7,314 nucleotides of DNA, taken from NCBI GenBank assembly GCA_025352585.1, contig JANXTD010000111.1, positions 1 through 7,314 on the forward strand, given 5' to 3'. The notes beneath the pieces are model-generated. The model saw only the letters and a list, made by a program, of their open reading frames with translations. It ran no database searches and was not told the origin of the DNA. This document shows, piece by piece, positions 1-6,000 of the stretch. A program made the position numbers and the translations under genes. Position 1 is the stretch's first letter. Every line of letters starts with the position of its first letter. This DNA is from Fimbriiglobus sp. Its GTDB lineage: Bacteria; Planctomycetota; Planctomycetia; Gemmatales; Gemmataceae.

Positions 1-99
1 GGTGACCACGCCGCCGGCGGCGGCCGCGAGGGAGAGCGGTTGGCCCTGGGCCCCGAGGGACGGCAGCCGGACGGTGCCGGCGACCACCGCCGGCGGGGC
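1..99 (-). other. Start of a seventh PKD/Ig-like unit, cut by the window edge (residues 2406-2438)
   Basis: After the NAPP linker the protein continues with PAVVAGTVRLPSLGAQGQPLS, the usual first strands of the next PKD or cadherin-like repeat. It is still open at base 1. The array therefore goes on beyond the window, and the number of further repeats and the C-terminal anchor cannot be seen. Confidence 0.6.
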
Positions 100-3000
100 G
101 TTCGTCACCGTGACGCTGACGGTCGCGGCCGGGGTGTAGACGCCGCTGCTGTCGGTGAAGCTCAGCAGGCGGACGGTGTACGCCCCGCCGGCCGGGAGTG
201 TGGCGTAAGTATGGAACGCGAGCGGCTCGGCCCCCGCCACGTCGGTCGCGGTGCCGTCGCCCCAATCGACGGCGTAGCCGAGCGGGGTGTCGGTGCCGGC
301 GTCCGTCACGGCGACGTTCAGGACGAAGGCGTTCGCCACGCCCAGGGTCACGGTCGGGGTCGTGGTCGAGAGTGTGACGGACGGGGCGACGTTGACGACT
401 GTCACACTCGACGCCGCCGAAGCGTCGCCGGTCGCACTGCGGGCGACGACCGTCACGGCGTAGGCGGTGCCGCCGACCGCGCCACTGGCGTAGGCGTGGG
501 CGAAGGACCGCGTGCTCGGGTCGGCGTAGGGAGTGGTGGTGCCGTCGCCCCACGTCACGAGGAAGCCGGTGACGTGCAGGCCGGGGTCGGTCAACGTCGC
601 GGTGACGGTCGCGGCTGTCCCCTCGCCCACCGACCCGGCGGGCGGCGTCAGAACCAGGACCGGGGCGACGACGGTGACGGTGATCGTGGAGTACAGCGTC
701 GTACTGGTGCCGAGGCTGTCGGTCACGACGGCCCGGAGCGTCTTCGGCCCGGAGCCGACGAACACGCCCGCCGGGACACTGACCGCGACGCCGGGGGCGG
801 TCGGTGCCGTGAACGTGGTGCCGTCGTTGTTGAAGTTGTAGCGGACCGTGTAGGTCGTGCCGGGGAACGTCGGGGTCAGGCCGGTGACGGTCAGTGTGAC
901 GGCCCCGGTCGCGCTGCGTTCGGGGGCCGACAGGACGCTCGGCGTCAGGGTGCCGGCGGGGGTCGGGTTGACGACGGACAGGGTGACCGGGGGAGACGCC
1001 GACTGGACCGTGCCGGCCCCGAGGGTGTACACGGCCGTGACCGTGAGTGTGACGTTTCCGGGGCCGGTGACGCCGGCGGCGACGAGTTGGGCCAGGGTCA
1101 CGGTGAGAGTTGGGGTCGGGCCAGCAGTGGTGAAGGCGGTGCCGCCGCCGTTCAGGCTCCACTCGTACCGCAACGGGGAGCCGGGGGCGAACGGGGTGGC
1201 GACCAGGCCGTCGGCGGCGGTGATCGTGCTCAGCGTGCTCAGAGTTACCGACCCGACGCCCGGCCGCGCGGCGACGGTGTAGCTCGTCGAGGTGCTGCCG
1301 GTCGTGTCGGTGACGGTCACGGTCACGAGGAAGTCGCCGGGGTCGGCGTAGGCGTGGGCCGCGGCGGTGGCGGTCGCGCCCAGGGCGTCGGTGGTGCCGT
1401 CGCCCCAGTTCACCGACCAGCCGGTGACGGCCGTGTCGCCGGGGTCGGTCGCGGTCAGGGGCACCGTGTAATCCACGCCGAGGGAGGCCGCGAAGGCCGT
1501 CGGGGTCGCCAGGGTCGGGGCCGTGTTGCTCACGGCGAGTGTCGCCGCGGCGTCGGCGGAACTGGTGTAGGTCTGCCCCGCGAAGGCGACCGATTGCGTG
1601 CTGGTCGCCCGCGCGGCCACGGCGTAGTTGCCCAGCGACCGGATGCCGAACGACTGGAGTTGCGCCCAGGTCAGCGTGACGCTGGCCCCGGCGGCGTCGC
1701 CGAAGTTGCCGTCGCCGTTGAAGTCCCACCCGAACGTGACGCCCGGCAGGTTCGAGCCGTCGGCGACGGTAAACGTGGCGGTGCCGCCCTCGGCGATTCC
1801 GCCCGGCGGGTTGACTGTGATGGCGGGGGTCGGCGTGCCCTGGACGAGAACCTGTTGCAGCGGCCCGGACGCCCGGAAGCCGGTGTAACTGACCGAACCG
1901 CGGCCCGGCAGTGTGACCGTGCCGTCGGTGCCGCTCAGGGTGAGGACGCCGTCGCCGCCGTAGACAATCGCGGACCCGGAGGTCGGCTGGGTGGCGACGT
2001 TGCCCTTGACGGTCAGGGTCGCCCCCGCGGCCAACCCCGCCCCGCTCACCCGGACGATGTCAGTCGCGCCGCCCCCGGCGGCCAACAGCTCCACCGTGGC
2101 GTTGCTGCGGAGGTTCTGAATGCTGACAGAGGTACTGCCGCTGTCGGCGGTGATCGTCAGGGCGGCCGACCCGGAGTTGGCCACGGACTGGTTCACGGTG
2201 ACGCTTGCCACACCGGGGCCGGGGTTGACCGCGAGCGACTTGCCGTTGCCCACGTCGAACACCGAAATAGCGTCGCCGCCTCCGCCGCCGTTGACGGTGA
2301 CGACGCTGGTCTTGGAGTCCGGTGCCCTCAGGACGCGGAGGGTGTCCGGCTGGGCACTGCCCTGGATCGTCAGGGCGGAGACGTTGCTGAAACTCGTCAG
2401 GAGGGCGACCGGTTGGGCGGTCGCGCCGGGCGCGGTGATCGTCAGCGGGGCGAAGCCGCCGGCCGAGCCGCCGGGGCCGGTCCGCGAGCTGACCCACAGC
2501 GTGTTGCCGACCACGGCAAGGCCGGTCGGGGTCGTCACGCCGTTGACGCCGCGACCGTCCCGGACGTTCTGCGTGAAGCGGAAGCGATCCGCAACTGTGT
2601 TGAGCGCGAACACCGAGACGCCGCCGGAGAGCGGGCCGGTGGCGAAGACGAAGCGGCCGTCGGTGCTCACGGCGAGCGACGAGACCCCGGACAGCCCGGT
2701 CACGCCGCCGACGCCCTGGCGGAAGGTGCTTTCGACGGCCAGGGCGGTGAAACCGGCGTCCCAGCGCAGGACCGTGAGGCTGCCGTCGGACCCGGCCACG
2801 AACACCCGGTTGCCGGAGGCGAGGACCGACGTGGCGTTCGGGAGTCCCGAGACGGTCACGGTCGCGGAACCCAGATTGCTGGCGTACACGCTCAGGCGGC
2901 CGCCGCCGGCGGCGTAGACGCGTCCGTCGGAGTCCACGGCCAGCGCGGTCACGGCGGCCGGCGCGGTGACACTCAGGGTGCCGGCGAGGATTGGGAGGTT

Positions 3001-6000
3001 CCCACCGAGGTCGAAGCGGCGGACAGTCGTGCCCGTCGCGGCGTAGAGCCGACTGTTGGACGCGGACCACACCCAAGCGGTCGCGCCCACGAGGCTGGCG
3101 TCGGTGAAGGTGCCTTCGATCGTGAGGTTGCCGCCGTTGCGCCGGCGTACCACGGTCACGGTGCCGGTACTCGGGGCGAGGGCGTACAGGTAGTCGCTGT
3201 TGCCACTCGCCCGGACGGCGAGGAGCGACACGCCGGCCAGGGCGGTGGCCCCGTCGAAGCCGTCCACGAAGCCGCGGGCGACGCCGTTGGTGGTGTCGAG
3301 GGAGGCGACGGCGTTGCCGGCTGTCGAGACGCCGTAGACGTAGCGGCCGTCGGCGGAGGTGGCGACGGCGTCGAAGCCGGGGAGTTGGCTCGTGAACGAC
3401 TGGCCGCGGACGGCGGTGCGCGCGGTCGAGGCGTTGAAGGTCGTCGCGTTGAGCGAGGTGACGCCGTTGGTCCCGGCCGAGGCGACGAAGACGGTCCCGT
3501 TGGCGACGACGAGTTGCTTCGGCGTCTTCACGGCGTTGCCGTCGTTGAAGGTCGCGGACGCCGCCGTCGCCCCGGCCCCGGCCCCGGTCGGCAGGCCGGT
3601 CGTCGCGTTCAGGTCGTAGCGGACGACGGAGTTGTTAGCCGAGGTCGTGGAGGTCAGGTAAAGGCTGTTACCGGAGCGCGTCAGCGAGGTGACGTTCTGG
3701 AGTTCGGCGACGCCCAACGCGGCGAAGGTGCCGGCCACGGCGACGGGGACGCCGCCGCCGGCGTCGAGGACCAGGCCCGACACGCCGCCGGTAACTCGTG
3801 TCAGGTACAGAACCTTGTTGTCAGGCGACACGGCCACGCCGGTGACGGGGTTCATCCCGGTGCCGGTGGCGAACGCGCCGGAGCCGGCGTCGGCCGAGCC
3901 GGTCGGCGTCGGGGTCGCAACGGTGATCGAGTCGAAGATGGTTAGGGCCGTCACGTCCGTGGACACGGAGTCGGCGACGTAGACGCGGCCGCCCGAGCCG
4001 ATCGTCAGGGTGCCGAGCCAGCGGCCGGTCAGGGCGGCTGTCGAGATGGCGTGGACGTCGGTCTCCACCAGGCCCGACGGGTTGGCGGTCGGCAACCACA
4101 TCGCGGGGCCGCTGCCGCCTGTGTACAGGTAAACCGTGCCGCCGTCGGGCGAGAATTGCAGGTTCATGCTGGAGTAGTTGGTCGCGGTCGGCAGTTCCAC
4201 CGTGGCGATCAGGTCGAGGTTCTCCAGCGGGGCGTTGGTGCCGTTGTAGCTCACGCGGATGACCCGCAGGGTGAAGACGGCGTCCCCGGCCACGTACGTC
4301 TTGGTCACGGTCCAGAGGTCGGTCGTCCCCGGCTTCACGGCCATCGCGACCATGCGGCCGATCCCGGCGAATTGCGTGTCGGGGAAGTACGAGCCGCCGT
4401 TGCGGTTGCTGTGGACCGTGAACACCAGGTTCGAGCCGTCGGCGTAGTTGGACGTGAAGATGTCGGTGGTCTGGGTGCCGTTCGAGGTGATCGCGAGGTT
4501 GCCGTCGGCGTAGGTCGGCTGCCGGTAGGCACCCTGGAGGTCCCCCCGGACGTTGGAGTTGATCGTGAATGTGGACCCCGACCCGCTGAAGCCGTAGCGA
4601 GTCAGGATGCCGGCGATGGCGTAGTTGGCGTTGCCCCCGCGGTAGCCGGCGAGCAGCACGTCCAGGGTCGTGCCGTGGAACGCCAAGTTGACCGGCCGGT
4701 CGGTCGGGTTGAAGGCGTCGGCGGTCTGGTGGACGAAGCCGACGCCGTCGTACCGGTAGAACAGGACGCGGTAAATCGCGTCGCCGTTGACCGTGCCGAC
4801 CACCGCCAGGATGCCGGTCGCCGCGTCGTAGGCGAACGGCAGGGTGCCGTAGACCCCGCCGCCGAGGTGCGCGTTCAACCCGACATCCGCGCCGACCGTC
4901 AGCGCCGCCACGGGGAGCAGATCGCCCGGTGTGAGGCCGTGGTCGGAGCGGGTCTGGAGGCGGTGCGCGGACAGCGTGCCGTCGCTGGCGAGGCTGAACA
5001 GGAACTGGCCGTCGCCGCTCGCCGAGAGCTGGCGGAACGGGGCGATCTCCAGCCCGGTCGTGGCATCGAGGGTGCGGGCCAGCGTCAGGGTGCCGGCGAC
5101 GCTGCGGGTGTAGACATCGACGGTCGTCTTCTTGGCGACGTACAGGGTGCCGCCGTCGTCACTCAGGGTCAGGGCCACGCCCGCGATCTCCCCGCTGAAG
5201 TTCAGGTAGCCCTGCGCCGCGGCCAGGCCGCCCGTCGCGGCGTTCACGGTGAACTTGACCAGCGGGTCGATGCCGGCCTGCTGGCCCTGTTGGTGGAGGG
5301 CCAACAGGTTCAGCCCGTCGGGCGTGGGCAACAGGGCGACGAACGGGTACGGCACGCCGATGACGACGGTGTTGGCGACCGACAGGCGGCCGGTGACCGC
5401 GTCGATCCGCAGGCTGAAAATCGCGGCGTTGCCGTTGACCAGCGTCGCCGCGAAGAGGTAGCTGCCGTCGGCCGACACGGCGAGCGCGGTGGCGTTGGTG
5501 AAGTTGGCGGTCGTGAAGTTCTCGACGAGGGTGAACCCGGCCGGCGAGGAGCGTAGCACGGTGACGCTGCCGTCGTTGGGTCCGGCCGCGAAGACCAGCG
5601 TGCCGTCGGCGGTCGCGGCGACGACGTTCGCGCCGCCCAGCGAGCCGAGCGTCACGGGGACGGCCAGCCCGGACGACGGGGTGCCGCTCTGGCCCAGCAC
5701 GGCGAGGCCTTCGGACACCGACACGGCGTTGCCGTCGAGGTCGATCGCCGCGGGGTTGGCCCCGGTGCCGGACACGGTCAGGCTGTTCGCGTTCGACCCG
5801 CCGCCGAGGATGCTGACGCGGCCGGCCCCCTGGGTGTCCACGACGCTCAGGCCGTTAGCGGTGACAGCAGTCCCCGTCGAGACCCAGGCGACCGCGCCGC
5901 CGTAACTGCTGTCGTCGATCACGAGCTGGTCCACGGCGGGCAGGACCTTGGCGAACTGCCCGGCCGTCGGCGCGTTCATACGCAGGGTCAAGGTGTCGGC

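Noticed and set aside
2120..2917. Plus-strand frames with Val/Thr/Pro-rich products (also 533-841, 857-1282, 1628-1888 and 5948-6514)
   Set aside because: They look protein-like only because the opposite strand encodes Thr/Val/Gly-rich repeats in GC-rich codons. No family motif is visible and the sense gene overlaps them throughout.
2060..3076. A 338-codon minus-strand frame, and a similar 340-codon one at 5855-6877
   Set aside because: Both are out of frame with the continuous reading frame on the same strand and give Arg/Pro/Gly-rich nonsense. The true frame over the same bases reads as propeller blades or RTX-like repeats.
3570..3587. Short tandem ccccgg x3, considered as a repeat or regulatory element
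   Set aside because: Three copies inside the coding frame that simply encode an Ala/Gly loop; too short and too common in GC-rich DNA to call an element.
40..3945. A 1301-codon open frame on the plus strand
   Set aside because: It lies in exact codon register opposite the real gene. Its product is an Arg/Gly/Asp/Ala-rich string with no recognisable domain, and it is open only because the sense gene avoids TTA, TCA and CTA codons.
4051..5556. A 501-codon open frame on the plus strand
   Set aside because: Same codon-aligned antisense register as the frame at 40-3945, ending opposite a CTA leucine codon of the real gene. The low-complexity Arg/Val/Gly/Asp product resembles no protein family.
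4570..5640. Propeller 1 as an active 6-phosphogluconolactonase or other lactonase
   Set aside because: Only the fold-level repeat signature is visible. No catalytic residues were recognised, and the embedding in a giant Cys-free mosaic protein argues for a binding or structural role.
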